64,000 nt of DNA, taken from NCBI GenBank assembly GCA_016711435.1, contig JADJSY010000083.1:302826-366825 (forward strand), given 5' to 3'. The translations under genes and the position numbers were made by a program. The notes under the pieces were generated by a model. It was not told the origin of the DNA. It ran no database searches and saw only the letters and a list, made by a program, of their open reading frames with translations. Positions 7,897-15,016 of this stretch are shown here, piece after piece. The DNA comes from Lewinellaceae bacterium (GTDB lineage Bacteria > Bacteroidota > Bacteroidia > Chitinophagales > Saprospiraceae). How positions within the stretch are numbered: the first letter of the stretch is position 1; each line of letters begins with the position of its first letter.

Positions 7897-9294
7897 ATGT
7901 CAAAAACGCCTTCCGACAAACTGTACCGCCTCATACGTTCGCTTTCACCGGCAGAGAAGCGATATTTCCGTATTTTCATTCATGGGAAAACGGAGCGGAA
8001 CAGCAAATACCTTCAGTTGTTCGAACTGATGGATGCTCAAAGCGCCTTTGACGAAGCAAGCCTGAAATCTAAAATTTACAACCATCAGGCGCCGGGTGGG
8101 AAAAAATACTCGGAACTCAAATCCTATCTGTACAACCTGCTGCTCAAGAGCCTGCAAGCTTTTGATGAACATCAATCGGTACAATTTAAATTGAACGATT
8201 TGTTGCAGGGCGTGATGGTATTATACAAACGCGGGCACTACGACGATTGCCGGGATTTGTTGCAAAAAGCCGCTAAAATTGCCCGGCAATACGAAGATTT
8301 CGACAGCCAGTTGAACATCATTCGCTGGGAAAAACAACTGGCCTACACCCGCATGGATGTGGATTTTTTGCACAAAAAACTAGAACAGTTGCAGTACCAG
8401 GAAGAGCAGGCATTGCAGCACCTGCGCAACAATTCCGAATATCAGAAAGCCTTTTTTCAGGTGTATACCGCCAACTTCAGGCGGGAGGCGCCCCACCGCA
8501 ACGAGCGCCGTACGGCACTGCTGCATGACCTGATCGGGCAGGCCGACGCATTCAGCGATCCCGACCGCGCGACCTCGCACAAGGCACGGGTGACGTATTA
8601 TCGCACCCTGAACATCTATTACTACGCAACGTCGCAATACGAACAGTTTTATGAATCCGGGAAAAAACTGATGCACCTTTTGGAATCGCAGCCGCATTTT
8701 TTAAAAGAAAATCTGGCAGACTATATCGCTACGCTCAGCAACCTGATTCTCTCCTGCGGGCTGCTGCAGCGTTATGATGAGGTGCGCATTTACCTGGAAA
8801 AATTACACCGGTTGAACCCGATTACAGCAGACGACCGGCGTAAAATTCACCGCCAGTATTATAGCAACCTGTTTGCACTGTGCTCATTTACCGGCGAATT
8901 TGAGGAAGCACAGCACAAAATGGAACAATGTCAGCAGGAAGCAGCGCATTTCAGTGCGCCGGATTATGAGACGGCCAGTTTTTATTTTCAATACTGCACC
9001 ATCTGTTTCGGGTGCGGTGATTTCAACCGGGCTTTGGACTACCTCAACCTGTGGCTCAGTCAGCCCCGTTCGGTGGAACGGGAAGATCTGCAGAGCCTTG
9101 CGCGCATCCTTTCTTTGGTGCTTCATTTTGAAATGGGCAATCTGATGCTGCTCGAATCACTGACGCGCTCGGCTACACGTTTTATGCAAAAGAAAAACCG
9201 CTACCAGGAACTGGAGCGGCGGTTTATACATTTTATGCACGACCTGATGAAAGCGCCCGGTCAGCAGCATATCCGGGCCGGGTTTCAAAAATGA
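7897..9294 (+). CDS. Helical-repeat (TPR-like) cytoplasmic protein, unknown function
   Basis: A 465-residue, mostly alpha-helical protein rich in Tyr, Gln, Arg and Leu, without signal peptide or membrane segments. The helix-turn-helix periodicity suggests TPR-like repeats. The opening LYRLIRSLSPAEKRYFRIFI is characteristic of a family I associate with Saprospiria but cannot name. It stops at 9294 just after CAAAAATGA, and a 50-codon frame starts at 9291 that may be its true C-terminus. It is divergent from the LytTR gene. Confidence 0.6.
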   Translation: MSKTPSDKLYRLIRSLSPAEKRYFRIFIHGKTERNSKYLQLFELMDAQSAFDEASLKSKIYNHQAPGGKKYSELKSYLYNLLLKSLQAFDEHQSVQFKLNDLLQGVMVLYKRGHYDDCRDLLQKAAKIARQYEDFDSQLNIIRWEKQLAYTRMDVDFLHKKLEQLQYQEEQALQHLRNNSEYQKAFFQVYTANFRREAPHRNERRTALLHDLIGQADAFSDPDRATSHKARVTYYRTLNIYYYATSQYEQFYESGKKLMHLLESQPHFLKENLADYIATLSNLILSCGLLQRYDEVRIYLEKLHRLNPITADDRRKIHRQYYSNLFALCSFTGEFEEAQHKMEQCQQEAAHFSAPDYETASFYFQYCTICFGCGDFNRALDYLNLWLSQPRSVEREDLQSLARILSLVLHFEMGNLMLLESLTRSATRFMQKKNRYQELERRFIHFMHDLMKAPGQQHIRAGFQK

Positions 9295-9443
9295 AAGAAG
9301 ATCTCACAGAGATGTCGGGCTATCAGACATTGCTGCAAACGTTCGATCTGGAAGCCTGGCTGGAAAGCAAGATCAAAGGGGAAACGTTTGCAGCAACGGT
9401 GCGGGAAAAGTGGAAAAAAGAGCGGTCCGGCAACAATGCCTGA
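9291..9443 (+). CDS. 50-residue ORF, probably the displaced C-terminus of the preceding protein
   Basis: The ATG overlaps the upstream stop by 4 nt (ATGA). The product (start MKEDLTEMSGY; later FDLEAWLESKIKG) looks like an amphipathic helical end rather than an independent protein. Shifting frame at the five-A run (9287-9291) joins it to the upstream frame. Either a sequencing deletion split one gene, or these are two coupled genes. Confidence 0.5.
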   Translation: MKEDLTEMSGYQTLLQTFDLEAWLESKIKGETFAATVREKWKKERSGNNA

Positions 9444-9446
9444 TTT

Positions 9447-9656
9447 CTATTTGTGTTGCGAGGTCGACGGCGCTATTGTAGTGAATTCCCGGGTATCCGA
9501 GCGGACATCCACGGCTGTCCAGCGGGTGCGGTAGGTAAAGCGCAAACCCCTCACAGGAGCAATTCCGCCTTTCAACTGGTTCATTTGCTCCTCATTCAAC
9601 GATGTGACAGTGCTTTGAACTTTAAGGTCTTCGAGTGTAAGTTTCTCTTTTGCCAT
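9447..9656 (-). CDS. Pinensin-type RiPP precursor-like peptide with cysteine-free core
   Basis: A 69-residue peptide. Residues 1-31 resemble the leader of Bacteroidota class I lanthipeptides of the pinensin group: LTLEDLKVQS, then a Glu/Gln-rich helix ending in LKGG, a double-glycine cleavage site. The predicted core of about 38 residues (GIAPVRGLRFTY to STSQHK) is rich in Thr, Ser and Arg but has no Cys, so lanthionine rings cannot form as in pinensin. No LanB/LanC-like enzyme, protease or exporter is adjacent. A good -33/-7 promoter lies at 9785-9817, giving a leader of about 120 nt that contains a dispersed repeat. Function unknown. Confidence 0.7.
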   Translation of the reverse strand: MAKEKLTLEDLKVQSTVTSLNEEQMNQLKGGIAPVRGLRFTYRTRWTAVDVRSDTREFTTIAPSTSQHK

Positions 9657-9696
9657 AAGAAGGATAGGTTGAATAGTTTAACTTGTTTGTTAAGCA

Positions 9697-9765
9697 GTTA
9701 TCCGTTATTGGTTATCAGTGTTCATAATCAAGCATTTGCAAGGAATTTAATCCAACTATTTTGCC
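9697..9765. repeat. Dispersed 70-bp repeat, copy 1
   Basis: GTTATCCGTTATTGG words are followed by TTCATAATCAAGCATTTGC and an A/T-rich tail ending AACTATTTTGC. Similar copies lie at 17600-17675, 41251-41330 and 49785-49852. This copy falls in the predicted 5' leader of the RiPP-like gene. Confidence 0.85.
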
Positions 9766-9784
9766 TGATATACTTGTTGATTAC

Positions 9785-9817
9785 CAAAAGTAACCTAAAG
9801 ATACTCATCCTTCCAAA
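9785..9817 (-). promoter_or_regulatory. Strong -33/-7 promoter for the RiPP-like precursor
   Basis: On the minus strand TACTTTTG (9785-9792) with TTTG (9814-9817) 21 nt upstream. Both boxes match the Bacteroidota consensus exactly. It is the only visible promoter for the 69-residue gene and argues that the gene is real and transcribed alone. Confidence 0.65.
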
Positions 9818-9859
9818 TGGGTATTCCGCCAGATTTTTTAAAAAGTCAGGTTCCTGAGG

Positions 9860-9989
9860 GGATTAAGGAAGAGGAATGAGGGATGAGGATTGAGGAATGA
9901 TTATAGCTGCTCTATGAACCGGATTCTCTTTACAGAGCGGCTATAATCATTCCTCAATCCTCATCCCTCATTCCTCTTCCTTTTAATCC
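9860..9989. repeat. Word-array hairpin, GAGGGATGAGGAAT family
   Basis: GGATTAAGGAAGAGGAATGA and following words at 9860-9913 pair almost perfectly with 9934-9989, which reads as CATTCCTCAATCC words, around a 20-nt loop. It fills the gap downstream of mlaE. Confidence 0.9.
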
Positions 9990-10012
9990 GTGTTCCCTGA
10001 AATCCCAGAAAA

Positions 10013-10774
10013 TCAACCCGTTAGCAAAACCGCAATCAGGTAGTCTGCGAGCAAAATAAGTATATCGCTAAACACGACTGCGCGGGTGCTGGCTTTACCC
10101 AGTTCCACGCTTCCGCCCGTCACGAAATAACCCTGGTAGCAAGAAACCGAGGTCAGGATAAATGCGAATACAAAAGACTTCACGTACATCATAAACACGT
10201 TGTACGGTTCGAAAAAGGAGCGCACGCCCTGGATGTATTCGGAATCTGTAATAAGCCCGGTCGGCACGCTGGCTAAGTACCCGCCAATAATGGCTACAAA
10301 AGCGGAAAATGTCACCAACAGCGGAATGACAAACAAGGCCGCTATTACTTTCGGCATAATCAGATATGCCGCAGTATTGACGCCCATCACTTCCATGGCG
10401 TCGATATGTTCTTTCTGGCGCATACCGCCGATTTCGGCAGCCATATTAGAACCGACCTTACCCGCTAATACAAGGCAGGTGATGGTGGGTGACAACTCGA
10501 TCAAAGCCAGGTCGCGCACAATGTAGCCGATGTAATAACGCGGCACCAGTTGTCCGTCGAGTTGGTAGGCAAACTGCACCGCTGCTACTGCGCCGATAAA
10601 TATGGATATCAGACAAACAATAATGAGGGAACCCACGCCGATGTCGTTCATCTGGCGCATGGTTTCCTTCCAGTACATGATAAACTTTTCAGGTCGACCG
10701 AATGCATGTTTCATCATGATCAGGTAGCGGCCCAAATGGCCCAGGTAATTGTATCGGGAAGGACTTACTTGCAT
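10013..10774 (-). CDS. mlaE: MlaE-family ABC transporter permease
   Basis: A 253-residue protein with five to six membrane helices. It carries the family signature around GKVGSNMAAEIGGMRQKEHIDA and MGVNTAAYLIMPKV, with a conserved Glu-rich loop. MlaE is the inner-membrane part of the system that moves phospholipids between the two membranes, and normally pairs with the ATPase MlaF and an MCE-domain MlaD. Neither is adjacent: downstream is the RiPP-like gene, and upstream, beyond repeats, a divergent SDR. GATAAC words lie directly before its start. Length is normal. Confidence 0.9.
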   Translation of the reverse strand: MQVSPSRYNYLGHLGRYLIMMKHAFGRPEKFIMYWKETMRQMNDIGVGSLIIVCLISIFIGAVAAVQFAYQLDGQLVPRYYIGYIVRDLALIELSPTITCLVLAGKVGSNMAAEIGGMRQKEHIDAMEVMGVNTAAYLIMPKVIAALFVIPLLVTFSAFVAIIGGYLASVPTGLITDSEYIQGVRSFFEPYNVFMMYVKSFVFAFILTSVSCYQGYFVTGGSVELGKASTRAVVFSDILILLADYLIAVLLTG

Positions 10775-10815
10775 AAAAATTATCTGTTATCTGTTATTGG
10801 TTATCAGGGTGGTAG
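10775..10815. repeat. Half word array (GTTATCTGTTATTGG)
   Basis: Four GTTAT words directly upstream of mlaE, read on its strand as ATAAC words, are followed by a GGGTGGTAGAGG core without a matching right arm. The rest, to about 10980, holds nothing recognisable. Confidence 0.75.
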
Positions 10816-10981
10816 AGGTTGTTAACGTCGATCCTTTTGCACAACCCAGTACCACACCTCGGCAAATTGAAAAATGTCCGGTGGTGTGGCCCGCAGCTTC
10901 AAAGGTTGAGGTTTTTTTTCAAAAATTCAGGAGTAAGTTCTAAAAACGCCGGCCTGCCAGCTCTATGATGAATATCCGGCC

Positions 10982-10989
10982 TACTTTTG
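10982..10989 (+). promoter_or_regulatory. Putative -7 element for the SDR gene
   Basis: TACTTTTG matches TAnnTTTG, 123 nt before the SDR start and just before the word-array hairpin. No clear -33 box. Confidence 0.35.
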
Positions 10990-10992
10990 CAA

Positions 10993-11108
10993 TTGGTTAC
11001 TCGTTATCAGTTATCCGGTTCGGCATCGGGAAATGAATGGAGCATATTCTCACTATTCCAGCCTGAAAGCCTGATAACGGATAACAAATAACTGATAACT
11101 AATAACGA
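10993..11108. repeat. Word-array hairpin, GTTAT/ATAAC family
   Basis: GGTTACTCGTTATCAGTTAT words pair with GATAACGGATAACAAATAAC words around an imperfectly palindromic core (GGCATCGGGAAATGAATGGA ... AGCCTGAAAGCC). The core matches, in reverse, that at 7126-7277. The right arm ends 3 nt before the SDR start. Confidence 0.88.
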
Positions 11109-11111
11109 AAC

Positions 11112-11819
11112 ATGCACAAAACCGCAGTCATCACCGGCGCCACCAAAGGACTGGGCCGCGCCATCGCCGAAATTTTCGCTGCCCAGGGTTTCGACCTGTG
11201 CGTATGCGCCCGCACCGAAACTGACTTGCAGGCCATGCAGGCGGAATGGGTAACGCGCTTCCCCGGGGTGCAACTCCATACATTTCAGGCAGATGTGGGT
11301 AAAAAATCCGAAACGCTGGAATTTGCCGAATTTGTACGCGAAACCTGTCCACGGGTGGATGTATTGATTAATAATGCAGGTATTTATATCGGCGGTCTGG
11401 TATCGGAAGAACGGGAAGGCAGCCTGGAAACCATGCTGGAAACGAACTTGTACAGTGCCTACCACCTCACCCGGGCCTTGTTGAAGCAAATGATGCCCCA
11501 CCGGGCAGGCCACATCTTTAATATGTGTTCTATTGCCAGTTTTATGGCCTATCCGAACGGCGGTTCCTACAGTATTTCCAAATTTGCCTTGCTGGGATTT
11601 TCCAAAGTACTCCGCGAGGAAATGAAGCCGCACGGTATCAAAGTCACCAGTATCATGCCCGGCGCTGCCTGGTCTGACTCCTGGCAAGGCGCCGATTTTC
11701 CCGTTGAACGACTGATGCAGGCCTCCGATGTGGCTAAAGCCGTATGGGGTTGCTACGATCTTTCACCGGCGGCGGTGGTGGAGGATCTGATTTTGCGGCC
11801 GCAGTTGGGGGATTTATGA
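11112..11819 (+). CDS. Short-chain dehydrogenase/reductase
   Basis: A 235-residue Rossmann-fold oxidoreductase. The cofactor loop TGATKGLG (about residues 8-15), the NNAGIY motif, the catalytic Ser in MCSIASF and the YSISK active-site pair are all present, so it should be a functional NAD(P)-dependent classical SDR. The substrate cannot be deduced. It stands alone between word-array repeats and the convergent lptB, with ATAAC words in its leader. Confidence 0.9.
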   Translation: MHKTAVITGATKGLGRAIAEIFAAQGFDLCVCARTETDLQAMQAEWVTRFPGVQLHTFQADVGKKSETLEFAEFVRETCPRVDVLINNAGIYIGGLVSEEREGSLETMLETNLYSAYHLTRALLKQMMPHRAGHIFNMCSIASFMAYPNGGSYSISKFALLGFSKVLREEMKPHGIKVTSIMPGAAWSDSWQGADFPVERLMQASDVAKAVWGCYDLSPAAVVEDLILRPQLGDL

Positions 11820-11831
11820 GTGTAGTGGCAA

Positions 11832-12572
11832 CTATTGCTCCATCACCTTCCGTTTCAGCACGAAATGTTTGCCCAGGTACACTTTTCGCACCATTTCGTC
11901 TGCGGCCAGTTCTTCTGCCGTGCCGGCTTTCAAGATAGCGCCTTCAAACATGAGATAAGCCCGGTCGGTAATGCTCAGGGTTTCCTGCACATTGTGATCG
12001 GTGATGAGGATGCCGATATTTTTGGTTTTCAACTTTGCTACAATCGACTGAATATCCTCTACTGCAATGGGGTCGATCCCTGCAAACGGTTCGTCGAGCA
12101 GGATAAATTTGGGGTCAGTTGCCAGCGCCCGGGCAATTTCAGTCCGACGGCGTTCCCCGCCCGAAAGGGTGTCTCCATGGCTTTTGCGCACGCGATGCAG
12201 GTTGAATTCATCAATCAGCAGCTCTAATTTTTCCGATTGATCCGCCTTGCTCAGGCGGGTCATTTCCAGCACGGCGCGGATATTATCCTCCACCGACAGT
12301 TTGCGAAAAACGCTTGGCTCCTGCGGCAGATATCCGAGGCCTTCCTGTGCGCGGCGATACATCGGCAGACTTGTAATGTCCTCATTATCAAGGTATACCT
12401 TGCCGCTGGTGGGTTGGATAAAACCGACTGTCATATAAAATGAAGTGGTTTTGCCCGCGCCGTTCGGCCCCAGCAACCCGACAATTTCGCCTTGTTTCAC
12501 ATCGAATGACACGCCGCGGACAACCGTACGCTTGCCGTAAACCTTGATAATGTTTTCTGCTCGAAGAACCAT
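11832..12572 (-). CDS. lptB: LPS export ABC transporter ATPase LptB
   Basis: A 246-residue ATPase powering transport of lipopolysaccharide from inner to outer membrane with LptF/G and LptC. It has Walker A GPNGAGKTT, the Q-loop in GYLPQEPSVFRKL (typical of LptB), signature LSGGERRR, and Walker B ILLDEPFAGIDP. The frame extends upstream to 12629, but those residues only translate the CTCACC word array, so the start is 12572 (MVLRAENIIKVYGK). Neighbours lptC/F/G are not in the window. Confidence 0.95.
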   Translation of the reverse strand: MVLRAENIIKVYGKRTVVRGVSFDVKQGEIVGLLGPNGAGKTTSFYMTVGFIQPTSGKVYLDNEDITSLPMYRRAQEGLGYLPQEPSVFRKLSVEDNIRAVLEMTRLSKADQSEKLELLIDEFNLHRVRKSHGDTLSGGERRRTEIARALATDPKFILLDEPFAGIDPIAVEDIQSIVAKLKTKNIGILITDHNVQETLSITDRAYLMFEGAILKAGTAEELAADEMVRKVYLGKHFVLKRKVMEQ

Positions 12573-12660
12573 TTTGTGAGTGGTGAGACGTGAGTGGTGA
12601 GACGTCAATCGTGAGTGGTGAATCGTCAATCGTGAATGGCAACGGTCACTGTGGGTAATT
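12573..12660. repeat. GTGAGTGGTGAGAC word array before lptB
   Basis: About seven degenerate GTGAGTGGTGAG/CGTCAATC words lie directly against the lptB start. On the gene's strand they read TCACCACTCACG; the same words precede the GH31 start at 32774-32816. Confidence 0.85.
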
Positions 12661-12666
12661 GTACAC

Positions 12667-13134
12667 TCACAACTTCACTCTCATTCTCTCTCTCAACAAT
12701 TTTTTTACAATATCCGAAATGGCGCGGCCATCGGCTTTGCCAGCCAATTGTTTATTCGCGGCGCCCATGACCTTGCCCATATCTTTTGCCGTGACGGCGC
12801 CTGTTTCGGCGACAATCTGTTTGAGAATCGCTTCCAGTTCCGCGCCTTCGATCATGGTCGGCAGGTATCGTTTGATAACTTCGATTTCCTCCTGCTCTTT
12901 TTGGGCCAGTTCCGCACGATCGTTTTTGGTAAAAATATCCAGCGATTCCTGGCGGGTTTTTACCAGCTTCTGGAGCAATTGCACCTCGCGGGTTTCATCC
13001 AGTGCCTGGCCGCTCCCATCTGTTTTGACCAATAAAATAGCGCTTTTGATGGCGCGGATACCCCGCAAAGCAACGTCGTCTTTGGCCCGCATGGCCGTTT
13101 TGAGGTCTTCGTTGATTTTTTCTTCTAATGACAT
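12667..13134 (-). CDS. GatB/YqeY domain protein
   Basis: A 155-residue protein matching the YqeY family, free-standing relatives of the C-terminal tRNA-binding domain of GatB. It has the start MSLEEKINEDLKTAMRAKD, the middle EEIEVIKRYLP, and the end KDMGKVMGAANKQLAGKADG. The start at 13134 was chosen because this is the family N-terminus; the frame running up to 13347 is translated repeat. The function is thought to touch tRNA or amidotransferase activity but is not settled. Confidence 0.92.
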   Translation of the reverse strand: MSLEEKINEDLKTAMRAKDDVALRGIRAIKSAILLVKTDGSGQALDETREVQLLQKLVKTRQESLDIFTKNDRAELAQKEQEEIEVIKRYLPTMIEGAELEAILKQIVAETGAVTAKDMGKVMGAANKQLAGKADGRAISDIVKKLLRERMRVKL

Positions 13135-13253
13135 AATACTGTTATGTTGTACCGGCTGCTTCAGCTGCCGGATGATTTGCATTGCTTTTTGCCTTTTGCA
13201 ATTTTGCCTTTTGGCTGTCCACCGGCTGATTAATGTTTTTAAATAAAACGGCA

Positions 13254-13390
13254 TTGAAAAGTGCGGGGTCGTAAGACCCGCGCACGGCGGTAACGTCTGG
13301 CTCAAGAATGAGTGATAACCAATGGCTTTAGTTTGTTGATAAGCCAAGCGTTACCGCCGTGCGCGGGTCTTACGACCCCGCACTTTTCAA
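13254..13390. repeat. Perfect 42-bp inverted repeat
   Basis: 13254-13295 is an exact reverse complement of 13349-13390, with a 53-nt spacer. The arms include GTCTTACGACCCCGCAC, which also occurs alone at 32194-32210. It lies between two minus-strand genes; no T-run follows either arm. Confidence 0.95.
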
Positions 13391-13420
13391 TCCTTGATTA
13401 TCAACACTGATAACCAATAA

Positions 13421-14833
13421 CTAATCACGGATAACTACTTTATATCCAAACAAACGTTTTTCCTTTACTAAACGCGCCACTTCTTCGGGCACTTTTTCTT
13501 CCCAGCCCGGTATGCCTTCCTGAATCATTTTCAATACTTCCTTGTGGTAAATCCCCAGAATGTCGGGGTTAAAGTGTTGAATATCAACAATATTTTTATT
13601 TTCCAGGAGGTAATCGTACAGAAAATGAATGTTGGCCGGCGCCTGCAGGTTTTGAGCGGTTATCAGTTCATTACTGCCCTGTTCGCGGGCCGGGTAGATG
13701 TAGAAACGAACTTTGCGCGGGAATAGTTCTCCAAAGGCTCCCAGCAGGTTGTCGGGGTTGTGTTCGCAGGTTTCCCGGATGATGTTCTGGAGTTTCCGAA
13801 CGCCCATTGTCAGGCCGATGCGTTGTACTTTATAGTCGTCAAAGTAAGCAATCAATTTTTTGTGCTGCACGCAATTGGAAATAATGACCGTCTCCTGTAG
13901 TGCGCAAAGCAAATCGGCGCGGTCCATAAAATCGCGTTCATCCAACTCGCCGCTTGCCCGCAGGTTGTCCAGGGATATTTCCGTCAGGAAAAAACTTTGT
14001 TCCGGGTTAATATCCGGCTCTGCACGGAACTGCGCATAGGCATTTTTTATCATATCCTGCTGTACCAGCGTCGGCGGGCGGTAGCTGCCCCGCGCAATCA
14101 GGATGGATTTTTTGTACAAAAATTCCCCGGCATGGAGGTTGCGCCCGTCGGGGCCGAAAATGGCCACATTGCTCAATCCGTTTTTGACGATCCACAACGA
14201 CACCAAGCGGTTGTCCAGGTTCCGGAAATCGGGGCCTTCCAGCCGGATCATGTCGATGGCGATACGTCCGTGCAGGTTGTCCATCAGCGATTGGATCAGC
14301 ACCTCCGGCTCCCGGTTAAACCGATGGCAGGCGTAAATCATATTGACGCCCAGTATCCCCACGGCTTGTTGCTGGAGTCGGTTGTCGTTGTCGAGCAGCC
14401 GGACGTGGAGTACCAGATCATTTGGAGCCGTATGGGCTTTTAACTGGAAGCGAAGTCCCAGCCAGCCGTCGCCTTTGATGGTTTTTTGAAAATTGATAGC
14501 AGCTACCGTATCGGCAAAGGCAAAAAATGTCTGATCGGGGCGCTGCGTCCGGAGGCGGTTTTCCATCAATGCATATTCGTGGTCGAGCATTTTATACAGC
14601 CGCGACTCGCATACGTATCGACCGCTGCCTTTGGCTTCTGCCCCGTAAATCTCATCAGAAACCGTTTTGTCATAGGCGCTCATTGTTTTGGCAATGGTGC
14701 CTGCCGCCGCTCCCACCTGGAAGAAATGCCGCGCGACTTCCTGCCCAGCGCCAATCTCGGCGAAGGCTCCGTAAATCTGGTCGTCCAGATTGATTTCCAG
14801 TGCTTTTTGCTCCGTTTCGAGTACTCTTCTCAT
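13421..14833 (-). CDS. Conserved 470-residue protein of unknown function
   Basis: A cytoplasmic-looking protein without signal peptide or membrane helices. It begins with ALEINLDDQIYGAFAEIGAG, followed by VARHFFQVGAAAGTIAKTMS, a pattern I know from a family shared by Bacteroidota and cyanobacteria. Databases give its members conflicting names (TonB-box protein, nicotinate-nucleotide adenylyltransferase), none of which is supported here: no nucleotidyltransferase HxGH motif is visible. Length appears complete. Its leader consists of GTGAGAAATGAGAAG words (minus strand CTTCTCATTTCTCAC). Confidence 0.6.
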   Translation of the reverse strand: MRRVLETEQKALEINLDDQIYGAFAEIGAGQEVARHFFQVGAAAGTIAKTMSAYDKTVSDEIYGAEAKGSGRYVCESRLYKMLDHEYALMENRLRTQRPDQTFFAFADTVAAINFQKTIKGDGWLGLRFQLKAHTAPNDLVLHVRLLDNDNRLQQQAVGILGVNMIYACHRFNREPEVLIQSLMDNLHGRIAIDMIRLEGPDFRNLDNRLVSLWIVKNGLSNVAIFGPDGRNLHAGEFLYKKSILIARGSYRPPTLVQQDMIKNAYAQFRAEPDINPEQSFFLTEISLDNLRASGELDERDFMDRADLLCALQETVIISNCVQHKKLIAYFDDYKVQRIGLTMGVRKLQNIIRETCEHNPDNLLGAFGELFPRKVRFYIYPAREQGSNELITAQNLQAPANIHFLYDYLLENKNIVDIQHFNPDILGIYHKEVLKMIQEGIPGWEEKVPEEVARLVKEKRLFGYKVVIRD

Positions 14834-15016
14834 TTTGTCAGAGGTGAGAAGTGAGAAATGAGAAGCGAGAGACGCAAGCCTTTAGGCTTTGGGGAATGCT
14901 TGTTTCCGGCATCTGAAAAGGTGAAAAATGAATTAAAAACATTGACGACTTCGCACTGCTGACTTCGGACTAACGACTTCGCACTTCGCACTGACGACTT
15001 CGGACTTCGCACTGAC
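14834..15016. repeat. Two word arrays between glgP and the 470-residue gene
   Basis: Bases 14834-14875 are GAGGTGAGAAGTGAG words. Bases 14944-15016 are GACTTCGCACTGACGAC words, the family of the palindrome at 6804-6957, here as a single arm touching the glgP stop. Confidence 0.8.

Noticed and set aside
12573..12629. Longer N-terminus of LptB
   Set aside because: The extra residues (His, Ser, Thr, Leu repeats) are translated CTCACC words; LptB starts at MVLRAENIIK.
13135..13347. Longer N-terminus of the YqeY-like protein
   Set aside because: It reads through part of the 42-bp palindrome and a GCAAAAGGC word array; the family N-terminus starts at 13134.
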